From: UBA7374 sp049890275
GTDB lineage: Bacteria; Verrucomicrobiota; Verrucomicrobiia; Opitutales; Coraliomargaritaceae
Assembly (NCBI GenBank): GCA_049890275.1
Contig: JBMHBT010000011.1
Span: 62,001 to 126,000 of the forward strand
Reading direction: 5' to 3'
Length of the DNA: 64,000 nt
Numbering within the stretch: position 1 is the first letter of the stretch; each line of letters starts with the position of its first letter. The position numbers and the translations under genes are program-made. The notes under the pieces are model-generated. The model saw only the letters and a list, made by a program, of their open reading frames with translations, searched no databases and was not told where the DNA came from. Positions 49,056 to 59,200 of this stretch are shown here, piece after piece.

Positions 49056-49985
49056 TCAGGATTTCTTTTGAATCAATGCTGTGATCTGGAGAGCCAATTC
49101 AAGAGCAGACTTACCCAACTCAGTACCGACTTTCGGCTGTCCGGCCTCACGCACGACCTCGACAAAAGAAGCCAACTCCAGCTTCAAGGGCTCGTCTTTT
49201 TCAATCGGGATCTCTTCTCGAACCAGCTCGGCTCCCTCTTTACGGAGAAAGTGACCGGCCTGATTCATGAAATCGAGTGAAAGATAGTTGGACGGCTGAA
49301 AGACTCGAATCTCCCGGACTTTCTTCAGGCTCACCCGACTCGTATTGATATTGGCAACACAGCCGTTTTCAAAAGTTATCCGAGCATTGGCAATATCTTC
49401 ACTGGGTGAGAGTACATTGACACCGACCGCCTCGACCGACCGAATCGGCGATTGAACCAAAGCAAGGATGACACCCAAGTCGTGGATCATGAGATCGAGA
49501 ACTACACCGACTTCAGTGCCGCGTGGGTTGAAAGGAGCCAATCGATCCGCAGTAATAAACTGAGGCGCCGTCACTGCATTTTCCAGATAGGTCATGACCG
49601 GATTGTAATGCTCTATATGACCGACCTGAACAATACGACCGGCAGCGCGGGCCGCTTCGACAATTGTCTCCGCTTCGTTCAGGCTGGTACAGAGGGGCTT
49701 TTCCACCAGCAAATGACAGCCACCCTTCAGCAACGGCAGAGCCACCGCACAGTGCAGATCCGTTGGCACAACGATACTGACGGCTTCACAGACCTCCGCT
49801 AGATCCTCCACCTTCTCGAAACGCTGGCAACCATACTCCTCGCAGATTTCAGCAGCGCGTGCGTCATCTGACTCAACAATGCCGACGAGTTCACACGACT
49901 CGAGCGCATGGTAAATGCGCGCGTGGTGAAGACCGAGATAACCGGTACCAACGACTCCACAGCGAATCTTTGCTGATTCAGACAT
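49056..49985 (-). CDS. Gfo/Idh/MocA oxidoreductase linked to lpxB, GnnA-like candidate
   Basis: The ATG at 49985 is preferred to the one at 50006 because it begins close to the Rossmann motif IRCGVVGTGYLGLHHARIYH. Then SIVVPTDLHCAVALPLL and LLVEKPLCTSLNEAETI (the EKP lysine). Pairing with lpxB resembles organisms where a UDP-GlcNAc 3-dehydrogenase (GnnA) works with an aminotransferase (GnnB) to give amide-linked lipid A. No GnnB-like aminotransferase is visible here, so this is only a candidate. A generic nucleotide-sugar dehydrogenase is the alternative. Confidence 0.75.
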   Translation of the reverse strand: MSESAKIRCGVVGTGYLGLHHARIYHALESCELVGIVESDDARAAEICEEYGCQRFEKVEDLAEVCEAVSIVVPTDLHCAVALPLLKGGCHLLVEKPLCTSLNEAETIVEAARAAGRIVQVGHIEHYNPVMTYLENAVTAPQFITADRLAPFNPRGTEVGVVLDLMIHDLGVILALVQSPIRSVEAVGVNVLSPSEDIANARITFENGCVANINTSRVSLKKVREIRVFQPSNYLSLDFMNQAGHFLRKEGAELVREEIPIEKDEPLKLELASFVEVVREAGQPKVGTELGKSALELALQITALIQKKS

Positions 49986-50040
49986 AATCGCATCTAGCGG
50001 CAACATGCCGAAAATGACAAGGTTTTGCTCGAATTCTGAC

Positions 50041-51324
50041 TCAGACGATCATACCCGCTGCAACCGTCTCATTGGTCTGTTCGTCGATCAGAACAAAGCT
50101 ACCACTAATGCGATTGCGCTTATAGCTGTCAGCGATCAAAGGTGCGGAGGTACGCAGGGAAATACGGCCGATATCGTTTAAAGTGAAGACGAGGTCATCT
50201 TCGATCTTGTGCAGCGTATTGATGTTTACCTTGTATTTTACCTCGCTGACGATGGCTTTGCATTCTCGTTCTGTATGGCGGATAATGTACTTACCGCGAC
50301 CAGCTAGCTTTTTGTCCGCCGAAAACCAGCAAATCATTGCCTCAATATCCTGCGTTGGTTCCGGCGGATTATTCGGCTTAACGATCATATCCCCGCGCGA
50401 AATATCAATCTCGTCGTTTAAAGTAATCGCGACAGACATTGGTGCAAAGGCTTCCTCCAGTTCGCCGTCCATTGTATGGATGGCCTTGATGGTCGATTCA
50501 AATCCGGATGGCAGAACTTTGACAGCATCGCCCGGCTTGAAAACCCCACCGGCGATGCGCCCAGCAAAACCGCGAAAATCATGCCACTTGTCGGAATGCG
50601 GGCGGACGACCCATTGCACTGGAAAACGAGCATCAATATGATTCTCATCCGATCCGATGTAAACCGTCTCCAGATGATAAAGAAGCGTCGGCCCCTCGTA
50701 CCACGGCATGTTCTCCGACTTGTCGACAATGTTGTCACCAAGTAAAGCGGAAGCCGGAATGAAGGTAACTTCCACAATGTTATCGAGACGGGAAGCGAAC
50801 TTTTTGAAGTCATCAATGATTTTATTGTAGGTCTCTTCCGACCAATCCACCAAATCCATCTTGTTGACGCAGACAACCAAGTGTTGGATGCGCAACAAGT
50901 TAGCAATAAAAGCGTGGCGGCAAGTCTGCTCGATCACGCCTTTGCGGGCATCGACGAGAAGAATAGCGAGATTCGCAGTCGAGGCGCCGGTCACCATGTT
51001 GCGTGTGTATTGAATATGACCCGGTGTATCGGCGATGATAAACTTCCGTTTCGGGGTAGCAAAATAACGGTAGGCCACATCGATGGTAATCCCCTGCTCA
51101 CGCTCGGAACGCAGGCCATCGGTCAATAGGGCCAGATTGACGTGCTCGTCGCCGCGCGACTTCGAGCTCTTTTCTACGGCTTCCAGTTGATCTTCAAAGA
51201 TCGCCTTGCTATCGTAGAGGAGTCGGCCAATTAAGGTGCTCTTCCCGTCGTCAACGGAGCCCGCGGTCGTGAACCGGAGCAGATCCATATCAAGGTAGCC
51301 TGCAGTGTTGTTTTCTTCGCTCAT
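50041..51324 (-). CDS. cysN: Sulfate adenylyltransferase subunit 1 (GTPase)
   Basis: A 427-residue EF-Tu-like GTPase. FTTAGSVDDGKSTLIGRLL is the G1 loop, DTPGHIQYTRNM the G3, and NKMDLVDW the G4. Three domains follow the elongation-factor pattern. With CysD it drives ATP + sulfate to adenylylsulfate. No CysC domain is fused at its C-terminus; cysC is a separate gene upstream. Last gene of cysC-cysD-cysN. Confidence 0.97.
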   Translation of the reverse strand: MSEENNTAGYLDMDLLRFTTAGSVDDGKSTLIGRLLYDSKAIFEDQLEAVEKSSKSRGDEHVNLALLTDGLRSEREQGITIDVAYRYFATPKRKFIIADTPGHIQYTRNMVTGASTANLAILLVDARKGVIEQTCRHAFIANLLRIQHLVVCVNKMDLVDWSEETYNKIIDDFKKFASRLDNIVEVTFIPASALLGDNIVDKSENMPWYEGPTLLYHLETVYIGSDENHIDARFPVQWVVRPHSDKWHDFRGFAGRIAGGVFKPGDAVKVLPSGFESTIKAIHTMDGELEEAFAPMSVAITLNDEIDISRGDMIVKPNNPPEPTQDIEAMICWFSADKKLAGRGKYIIRHTERECKAIVSEVKYKVNINTLHKIEDDLVFTLNDIGRISLRTSAPLIADSYKRNRISGSFVLIDEQTNETVAAGMIV

Positions 51325-51380
51325 ATTTGTGCGCTTGGTAAAGTGATTTCTCTTAGCTGATTCAAATTAGAGAGTGTGGC

Positions 51381-52295
51381 TTAGAAGTAACCTTGCTTCT
51401 TACGGTCCTCCATAGCGGTCTCCGATCGCTTGTCGTCCGCTCGCGTGCCGCGCTCTGTTTGTCGGGCCGCGGCCACTTCCTCAATGATTGCATCCAGATC
51501 AGCCGCTTCCGATAGGGCCGCACCGGTACAGGTAGCATCGCCAATCGTACGAAAACGCACGGTCATCTTCTCGACCTTTTCCTTCTCTTCCGGAAGCAAT
51601 TCAATAAAATCAGTGACTGCCATGACCACACCGTTGCGGACAAAACAGTCGCGCTCATGCGAGAAATAAAGATTGGGCAGGTCAATATTCTCCAGCTTGA
51701 TGTACTGCCAGATGTCCATCTCCGTCCAATTGGACAAGGGGAATACCCGAAAATGCTCCCCGTGTTGTTTACGGCCATTAAAGATATTCCACAACTCAGG
51801 GCGCTGGTTTTTCGGATCCCACTGCCCGAAGGCATCGCGGTGGGAGAAGAAACGTTCTTTTGCCCGTGCTTTTTCTTCGTCGCGACGACCCCCGCCCAAT
51901 GCGGCATCATACTGACCTTCCTCAAGCCCCTCCAGCAAGGCTACAGTTTGCAGGCCGTTCCGACTAGCGTAAGGACCGGTTTCCTCAACCACCTTACCTT
52001 CATCAATTGACTTTTGGACGGATGCGACAACCAGTTCTGCTCCCAAATCCTCAATGAAACGATCGCGGTATTCCATCGTTTCAGGAAAGTTATGACCCGT
52101 ATCCACATGCATCAAAGGAAAGGGTAAGCGCGCCGGCCAAAAAGCTTTCTTTGCCAAATGAGCCATGACGATAGAATCCTTGCCGCCAGAAAAAAGAAGC
52201 ACCGGGTTTTCAAACTGAGCTGCAGTCTCCCGCAGGATATAGATGGCCTCAGACTCGAGTTGCTTGAGGTGAGTGATGGTATAGTCGAGTGACAT
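51381..52295 (-). CDS. cysD: Sulfate adenylyltransferase subunit 2
   Basis: A 304-residue PP-loop ATP pyrophosphatase. PVLLFSGGKDSIVMAHLA is the SGGxDS loop, and LMHVDTGHNFPETMEYRDRF and LGGGRRDEEKARAKERFFSH are CysD hallmarks. It forms a heterodimer with CysN and transfers AMP to sulfate. It lies 56 bases before cysN and 27 bases after cysC. Confidence 0.97.
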   Translation of the reverse strand: MSLDYTITHLKQLESEAIYILRETAAQFENPVLLFSGGKDSIVMAHLAKKAFWPARLPFPLMHVDTGHNFPETMEYRDRFIEDLGAELVVASVQKSIDEGKVVEETGPYASRNGLQTVALLEGLEEGQYDAALGGGRRDEEKARAKERFFSHRDAFGQWDPKNQRPELWNIFNGRKQHGEHFRVFPLSNWTEMDIWQYIKLENIDLPNLYFSHERDCFVRNGVVMAVTDFIELLPEEKEKVEKMTVRFRTIGDATCTGAALSEAADLDAIIEEVAAARQTERGTRADDKRSETAMEDRKKQGYF

Positions 52296-52322
52296 TGTAC
52301 AATTATGATGAAAAAGGATTTC

Positions 52323-52943
52323 TCACGAACCCGAATGGGAACGTATGATTGGCAAGATGCGATCGTACAGTTGCAGAACCGATTCCGATTCATTCTGTTG
52401 ATCGGTGCAGACGGTCCAGTCGACCGCGTCCTCAAAGGGTTCCTCAAAAGATGAGTCCTTGCCAGTGAAATGCTGAACCCCACCGCTCGCGGCCTTGGCG
52501 TAGAGACCCTTCACATCACGAGCCGCACAGGTTTCAAAAGAGGCCTTGACGTAAACCGGTGTAAAATCATCCGACCCCACGATTTCAGCGGCATCGGACC
52601 GAAGACTCCGTAAGGGCGTGATAAAAGAGGTAAAGACAACTGTACCGCTATCGAGGAAAAGACGTGCTACCTCAGCAATTCGGCGAATGTTCTCTTTGCG
52701 GTCTTCATCAGAGAAACCAAGATCCCGATTCAAACCACTCCGAATATTATCTCCGTCTAGAATCTTGGTTTGATAGCCTTCTTCAGCCAGCTTTCGCTCG
52801 AGCGCATTAGCGAGAGTACTTTTACCCGATCCCGATAAACCATACATCCAAAAGACATGCCCCCGCTGTTTAAGCTGGGACTCTTTTGCCTCTCGCCCGA
52901 GCATGCGGTGAAACTCGGTATGGATGTTCTCTGGTACGGACAT
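52323..52943 (-). CDS. cysC: Adenylylsulfate kinase
   Basis: A 206-residue protein. FWMYGLSGSGKSTLANALE is the Walker A loop; LDGDNIRSGLNRDLGFSDED and NIRRIAEVARLFLDSGTVV are APS-kinase signatures, and VYVKASFETCAARDVKGLYAKA the lid region. It phosphorylates APS to PAPS. No PAPS or APS reductase is in the window, so PAPS could feed the sulfotransferase encoded at 55577 as well as assimilation. First gene of the cys operon. Confidence 0.95.
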   Translation of the reverse strand: MSVPENIHTEFHRMLGREAKESQLKQRGHVFWMYGLSGSGKSTLANALERKLAEEGYQTKILDGDNIRSGLNRDLGFSDEDRKENIRRIAEVARLFLDSGTVVFTSFITPLRSLRSDAAEIVGSDDFTPVYVKASFETCAARDVKGLYAKAASGGVQHFTGKDSSFEEPFEDAVDWTVCTDQQNESESVLQLYDRILPIIRSHSGS

Positions 52944-52998
52944 TGCCCTTTATGAAAAGACTTTTTAAAGGTGAAAATCGCTCGCCAGCATTAATTCT

Positions 52999-53021
52999 TA
53001 GGTTCTTTAGTCAAGAACCTA
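52999..53021. repeat. 23-base inverted repeat, terminator or operator upstream of cysC
   Basis: TAGGTTCTT and AAGAACCTA form a perfect 9-base stem with a 5-base loop. A T-rich tract follows only in the plus direction, whereas all adjacent genes are on the minus strand. It lies ~55 bases before the cysC start, so it may end the upstream TIGR03790 transcript or bind a regulator of the sulfate genes. Confidence 0.4.
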
Positions 53022-53058
53022 TTTATTTATATTTCTTATTTTTCTTTCTGTGGTTTCC

Positions 53059-54687
53059 CTACTGGACCGCAGGCTGTTTCAATTGCAGGGCTTTAGATGC
53101 CCATTTTGCACCAATCATGCTTTCATTGGCTGCCATGGCCACATCCGAGCCACTCTCCAAAAGGAGTATATGCAGATTTTTGGGTAGCGAATCCAAAGCC
53201 AATAACTTCTCGTATAGGGTCAAAGCCATTGAACTTTCCCCATTCTCATGCAATAAATCGGCTATCTGTTTCACGAGGACGTACTCTTCCTTGGCAAAGA
53301 AGCGTAAAAAACGGATAAACTTGAGCGCTTCAACAGCCTTTTTTGAATCTCCACCTGCAATATGCAAACGAGCCAATTGATAGGCCAGTGGGAGTGAAGG
53401 CGCTTTGAGAAAATGACTACGAGTATAATCCAAGGATGACTCAATTCCTACCTCGGCCTTGATTTGGTTGATTTTTCGAAGGTGTACATAGGGAGCCAAC
53501 CAAGTCTCCGAGTCATGATTGACCTGTTCATCCAAGCGGACAGCAAAGGGACGAAAGAGTGGGTCTCCCACCGCGATTCCCATCCAACTGGCCACAGGAT
53601 AGGAATAAGCCGCAGCTTCACCAAAAGTCCCCCCCGACAGAAGGTGTTCCAGCATCCGTTGCGGACGATGCGTGTATTCCAGATAAGGCTCATAGACGTT
53701 GCCAATCGTCATGCAGTATCCCTGCGCAACCATCGGCCCAACCCAACCGGATGTGCGCGAACGCACTGTAGTTGCTGAAAAACTATGGAGATGAAAACCC
53801 AGTGCTCCCGGCGGCACCTGCCAATTTTTTTCCAACCAGGGTCCGTATGCTTTCTGGCGATACCATCCCATGTAAATAGCGGGCGCATCCAGACGATCCC
53901 GGTAATCCATAACACGCTTCGAAGTATCTACATCACTGTCGAAATGTGCTGACTTTGCAAGATCTGCAGCCGCGCTAAACCAAAGATCTCCCTGTTTGTG
54001 AGGTCCCCCTATATCAAAATACGCCCGCCCCTGTAGGCCATTCCGCTCTGCCTCGATCGTTCGGTCAATCAACCGATTAACCACGGCCAAGGACGGCCCG
54101 TCGAGGCGACAAACACGAAGAAACCCACTCGCATCCTGAGTCGAAACTGACTTATTTTCAAAATATGGGTTTCGCACCAGAGAAGCCAGTGGCAATGCAC
54201 CGGGAACAACCATAGTCACTAGTTCACTGTCTACGGAACCACGGTTAACATGCAGAATTTCTGGTAGCTTCGCAGTCTCCGGTTCCTGCAGTGCCACATT
54301 ATTTTTTATCCGTAAGGGGACTCCGTAAGTAGTCACCAAATAAGCGATTTCATGCAGCCCAATTGACATACGATAGCGCCCCACAAAATCAGGAGACTTG
54401 TTCCGCGCACCTTTTACCCAGCCCTTATGCTTCAACGCAGTGAGCAGAGGGTTATACACACTGTCAACATACTCGCGCACAGAGATCGTCTCTGTAGTGG
54501 GCATCGGAAGAGCGATAATATTTTCTTTGGGAATGTCTCTGCGAGCCGTGTAGTGCTCAGCAACTTGCATCGACTCCGGCACATTTGAATTCACCAAGAG
54601 TACGACCCGCTCGGCCTCGCTTGCCGGTAGAGCGCAGATCACTGCAAATTGTAAAAAGATGCAGCCAGCAGCTCTTGCCATACTCAT
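53059..54687 (-). CDS. TIGR03790 family protein, secreted
   Basis: The ATG at 54687 gives a signal peptide (CIFLQFAVICALPASEA) and is preferred to a GTG at 54705. RVVLLVNSNVPESMQVAEHYTARRDIP is the defining N-terminal region of TIGR03790, found mostly in Verrucomicrobiota, Planctomycetota and some Bacteroidota. Conserved blocks DGPSLAVVNRLIDRTIEAE and GVPLRIKNN follow. The last ~110 residues look like TPR-type helical repeats. No function is known. Minus strand, between infC and cysC. Confidence 0.85.
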   Translation of the reverse strand: MSMARAAGCIFLQFAVICALPASEAERVVLLVNSNVPESMQVAEHYTARRDIPKENIIALPMPTTETISVREYVDSVYNPLLTALKHKGWVKGARNKSPDFVGRYRMSIGLHEIAYLVTTYGVPLRIKNNVALQEPETAKLPEILHVNRGSVDSELVTMVVPGALPLASLVRNPYFENKSVSTQDASGFLRVCRLDGPSLAVVNRLIDRTIEAERNGLQGRAYFDIGGPHKQGDLWFSAAADLAKSAHFDSDVDTSKRVMDYRDRLDAPAIYMGWYRQKAYGPWLEKNWQVPPGALGFHLHSFSATTVRSRTSGWVGPMVAQGYCMTIGNVYEPYLEYTHRPQRMLEHLLSGGTFGEAAAYSYPVASWMGIAVGDPLFRPFAVRLDEQVNHDSETWLAPYVHLRKINQIKAEVGIESSLDYTRSHFLKAPSLPLAYQLARLHIAGGDSKKAVEALKFIRFLRFFAKEEYVLVKQIADLLHENGESSMALTLYEKLLALDSLPKNLHILLLESGSDVAMAANESMIGAKWASKALQLKQPAVQ

Positions 54688-54747
54688 TGTACGCACTCTC
54701 CGCACCGTTTTCTGAGAAGAAACACCAACCGAAACTTCGGCCGCTTC

Positions 54748-55380
54748 TTACTCGTCCACCTCGGACTCATCTCCCTCATCCTCCTCAATCGCTTCGTCGG
54801 ACTGATTAAACTTCAAGATACGCTTGTTTTCGGGCAGCGGAGACAAAATCAAAATCACCTGACGGCCAATATGACGGGCCTGTCCATCCGGGGTCGAGAC
54901 GCCGGAAAGTTCATCCCGCGCTTGATTGACTCGTTCGATACCCAATTCCGGGTGTTCGTTCTCACGACCGCGGAACTGAAGCGAAAGCTTCACTTTATTG
55001 CCTTTGAATAAAAATCCTTCGGCACGGCGGAGCTTTGTTTCAAAGTCATGCGAATCGATCCCGATTCGCAGCTTCACCTCCTTCAGCTTGGTCGTCGTTG
55101 TTTTACTCTCCTTCTGTTTCTTGCTTTCCTCGTAAAGAAACTTACCGAAATCCAGAATACGACAAACCGGCGGACGCGCACCGGGAGAAATCTCAATTAG
55201 GTCGAGTCCCACCTGCTGGGCCAGTTGTAAAGCCTTCCTCGGAGGCATGACTCCCAGATTTGTCCCTTCCGGCCCGATCACACGCACCTCGGATGCGCGG
55301 ATTCGATCATTTCGTCTCAGGCCTTTCGGCCCACGGTTGCGGTTCGGATATCGACCGCGTGAGTTCGGATATTTTGCCAT
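54748..55380 (-). CDS. infC: Translation initiation factor IF-3
   Basis: The ATG at 55380 was chosen; the open frame reaches 55476 but the extra residues do not resemble IF-3. A basic Arg/Asn/Gly-rich N-terminus is followed by RNDRIRASEVRVIGPEGTNLG, the IF-3 N-domain start, the linker, and KEVKLRIGIDSHDFETKL in the C-domain that binds the 30S subunit. The C-terminus carries an acidic tail (EEDEGDESEVDE) beyond the usual IF-3 end. The usual rpmI-rplT partners are not downstream here. Confidence 0.96.
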   Translation of the reverse strand: MAKYPNSRGRYPNRNRGPKGLRRNDRIRASEVRVIGPEGTNLGVMPPRKALQLAQQVGLDLIEISPGARPPVCRILDFGKFLYEESKKQKESKTTTTKLKEVKLRIGIDSHDFETKLRRAEGFLFKGNKVKLSLQFRGRENEHPELGIERVNQARDELSGVSTPDGQARHIGRQVILILSPLPENKRILKFNQSDEAIEEDEGDESEVDE

Positions 55381-55576
55381 TAATTCGTGTGGATACCTAT
55401 AGCGCCCCAAGCGCCAGAAAAACATCACGTAGAGGAAAAACTGTACATCCTCCACAAATATCCCGGAAGTCGGCAAATACCGACAGGCTGATCGGCAACG
55501 TTAAACGCCGCATGTTTCTTTTTCAGTTCCGAGCATAATAATAATGTGTATGAACCTACAGAAACCGACTATTATT

Positions 55577-56260
55577 TCAACCCTTTTTTGAGAAAGCAAT
55601 CGAGCCTATGGATTCCTTGTCTGAAATGCCCATCTGCTTCATCACACGGTCCACTGCACGCACTGAGCTTTCACGCATACTGTCCGGCGAGTTATTTTTA
55701 TGAGGAAATTCCTGAGGCTCCCCGGGCAAACCCAGAAAGTCGTGAATTTGCCGGCTGTTTTTTTCCGGAGTATTTTTTGTTAAGTCGATAACCAGCAAAC
55801 GCTCCGGTTTATCCTTAAAAAACTCCATTACGCGTTTTTCATGGGCAAAGTACTGCTCCGGCCAAGTCTTGACCACCTCATCATGGTATTGCTGACCGCC
55901 TCTGTTTTTGATTCCCAGCAGAATAAGGAAATAGAAACCTAGCCTCCTTTTATTACGCCTTTTATGCATATGACGACTGATCAACCAACTGCGCAAATCC
56001 CGGGACGTGTAAATAAACTTCGCATGAGGATAGCGTTCATAGAGAGATTCAATCGGCGGATTCTTCCCATCACTAAAGCATTGATACTGATCTAGGAGAT
56101 GTGCTCTCGATGAATTACACCAGGAGACCCAAGAAGAACCGTGTTTGCTGGTCAAACCGGAACGTTTAAAGAAATGGTGAATACTCGAAGTACCCGTTTT
56201 ATGGGAACCCACGCAGAAGACCTTGAGGGAATCTGAAATATCTTGTTCCTTAGTTTTCAT
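55577..56260 (-). CDS. Sulfotransferase family protein linked to polyketide synthase
   Basis: A 227-residue protein. VFCVGSHKTGTSSIHHFFKRSG contains the 5'-phosphosulfate-binding loop (KTGTSS), and FIYTSRDLRSWLISRHMHKR is the 3'-phosphate-binding strand and helix. It transfers sulfate from PAPS to an acceptor. The start overlaps the PKS 3' end by 11 bases, strong evidence of coupled translation and a shared product. No signal peptide, so cytoplasmic. A sulfated lipid or polyketide is inferred. In cyanobacterial olefin synthases a sulfotransferase domain works with a thioesterase, but no thioesterase is seen here. Confidence 0.85.
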   Translation of the reverse strand: MKTKEQDISDSLKVFCVGSHKTGTSSIHHFFKRSGLTSKHGSSWVSWCNSSRAHLLDQYQCFSDGKNPPIESLYERYPHAKFIYTSRDLRSWLISRHMHKRRNKRRLGFYFLILLGIKNRGGQQYHDEVVKTWPEQYFAHEKRVMEFFKDKPERLLVIDLTKNTPEKNSRQIHDFLGLPGEPQEFPHKNNSPDSMRESSVRAVDRVMKQMGISDKESIGSIAFSKKG

Positions 56261-59200
56261 CCAAAGCGAATTTTTTTAGAATTAAATGACTGAGATTTTG
56301 TATCGAAAGGTCCTGAAAAAGATCTTCATTGCGAAGACTAATACCAAATTCTGACTTTAATTTACCCATTAATTCAACGACCATAAGCGAATCGATCCCG
56401 AGTGAACTCATTGGTGAAGCCACATCAATCTTATCTTTGCTGGCAAGAGTTATCTCGGAGAACATTTGCTGAATACGCTCCGCAATCCAATCAACACGCG
56501 CCTCCACTTCCAACTCTGAAAGCTTCTCACGAAACCGGATCCACTGGAAACTTGCGATGCGATTGGGGTCATCGGCCAACAGTTCCTTGAAGCGACCCCA
56601 ATGGGCGGTTTCAAATTGGAGTTGCGACCATTTCTGCCAATTAACCTCGAAAAATCCCACAATCGGCTCACGGGTGGAGCAAAGATCCAATAAACGGGAA
56701 GCCACTACGGTACTATCCATCCCTCGCATTCCGGCTTTTTCCAGATGGCGAGCCACATTCGGATTCCGGAAGGCCACTCCAACATCAGCCACATAGCCAA
56801 GTAAGATCGTCAGACAAGGCTTACCAGCTAGTCGTCGCTGCTGCGCAAGACGCTCGAGATAAGTATTCGCCACGACGTAAGCAGCTTGCCCTAAATTGCC
56901 AATGAGTGTGGAAATCGAAGAGAAATTGACCCAGAAATCCAGTGCCTGGTTGTCCAGCAGACTATCTAGATAATGAGCGCCCAAAACCTTCGGTTTGAGA
57001 ACCGCCTCCAAACTCTCTATATCCATGTCTTTTGCCATCTGGTCTTTTAATACAAGCGCACAATGAACAACCCCACGGAGTGGATGATCCACTTCTCTCA
57101 GCTCTTCAACCAAAGCAGACAGCGAGACACGATCGGAAATATCAACGGACCGGCAAATAATATCGGTCGACGGGTTGATCGCTCGCAGAGAGGCGGCATC
57201 CGCATCACTGATTTCACCCGAACGGCTAACCAGCACAAGCTGCCCGGCACCTTTTCCGGCAAATTCCTTTGCTATCGCCATACCCAGCCCTTGGGTTCCT
57301 CCCGTGATCAGGTAGGAGCCATCGCTCTTTATCTCAATCTGTTGAACTTCCTCAACATAGATGGGCTCTTCCGGATCATAACGCAAACTCACCCGACCGA
57401 TACGTTCCCGGCTGGCCATCTGCTTAAATGCCTCATTCACCTGACTGGAGCCGAACGACTCCGACGGTAGGGCTTGCAGTTTTCCATCCTGTAACCCTTC
57501 CCAAAGGAAGCGAACGGAAGTACTCAAGGCACGCGGATCTTCCTTGAGGATTCGGTCTAAATCAATCGAGATAAAAGAAATGTTCTGGTTAAACACGGAC
57601 AAGGGCAGAGCCCGATTTTCAAGGATGTCGCGCTTCCCAATCTCAACAAAACGCCCACCACCGGCCAATAGTCGAAACGATTGCTGGAGCGTTTGTCCGG
57701 ATAAAGCATTGAGAACAACATCGACCCCCCGACCATTGGTTAGGTTTCGAATTTCCTCAGTAAATAGTAGTGAACTCGAATCAACCACTGCCCAGACTCC
57801 AAGCGAGGATAGGTACTCACGTTTCTCAATCGAACTAGCGGAAGCGATGACTCTGGCGCCAGTCAAATGAGCAACCTGTATGGCCGCCAGGCCAACACCC
57901 CCGGCTCCACTGTGTATAAGCACAATCTCACCTGCAGCCAAACGTGCTTGAGTGACCAGACTATGATGTGCCGTTATCCACGGAACCACACAAGAGGCGT
58001 CTTCAAAGGAGATGCAATCGTCTATCTTCGTTACATATTCTGGAGCACTAATTATACGATTAGCAAAGCAGCCGTGCCGCGAGAAGGCACTCACTCGATC
58101 CCCCGGCTTAAGTCCCTCCACCTCGCTGCCGACTTGCCGAACAATACCACTACATTCCAAACCAAGGGTACCTCCGGAGAAAGTATCCTCGGTTGCCATC
58201 GGAGCAATCCGTCCGGTTGCCTTGAGAATATCCTTAAAATTTAAACCGACTGACCGAACCTCGATTTGAACTTCTCTCGCCAAGGGTTCGCTCTTTGCTC
58301 GGGGCACATGGCAAAGGCCTTCAAACGATTGATCGTGCGCGGGCACTAAGCATGCCGTCTCCTTCTGCGGATCAAATTTTCGGCGAGTACGGGGAAACTC
58401 CAGGAAATTTGTATCCACCGTCGACCAAACAGGCTGCCAGCGTTTTTGCTCCGAGAGGCATATTTCATTCTCCTGAATTTCTGAGTTCAGCTCATTGAAT
58501 AAACGAGTCTGCCCTTTCTCTCCTGCCTCTTGAAGATCAATCAAGCGTACCTCTATTTCCGGCCATTCATTGGCTATAACGCTAAGAACACCTGCCACTG
58601 TGGAATTTGTCAGATTAAGACCGGACGCCCGATCAGCAAATAAATAGACACCTCGGGTAACCAATGTAAGACGCGGCACTTTCTTGAGCACGGCTTGCTC
58701 TACGCTGTCAATCACCTGCATAGTCAGTTCAGCGATATTTTCCGGAGCCCCCCCGTCAAACAAATGTACCCATTGAGCCACATCCGATGGAAACTCACCC
58801 GAATCTTCCGCCACGCCCTGCACCGAACAGGAAACTTCCGACTGACTTGCAATCACCTGCGATATATCTTCAGCCCATTCGCTGCCATCCACCGACAAAT
58901 GCCATGCCTTTTCAACGTTTGCATCAAACGGCATCGGGTTCATCTTCAGAGCGACTAACTGATAGGCGAAAAGACTCTTCAAGAGACGATCCTCTTGACT
59001 GGGAAGCGGGCGGAAAACAGCCCCTCTGATAACAAGACAAGTCTCGCCCTCGCTATTATAGAGGCGAATTGATCCGACACAGCTTGTTTCCGAAACAACG
59101 CTAAGCTCTACTTTCGCCAGCGCACGCTTGCCCACCGGTTGGATGAAATGAACAGCATCTATCGAAACAGGGATCCAGGTATTATTGTTCTCACTACCGG

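Noticed and set aside
55469..55484. GTCGG/CCGAC hairpin upstream of infC as an attenuator
   Set aside because: A five-base stem is too weak, and no leader peptide or L20-like structure could be supported.
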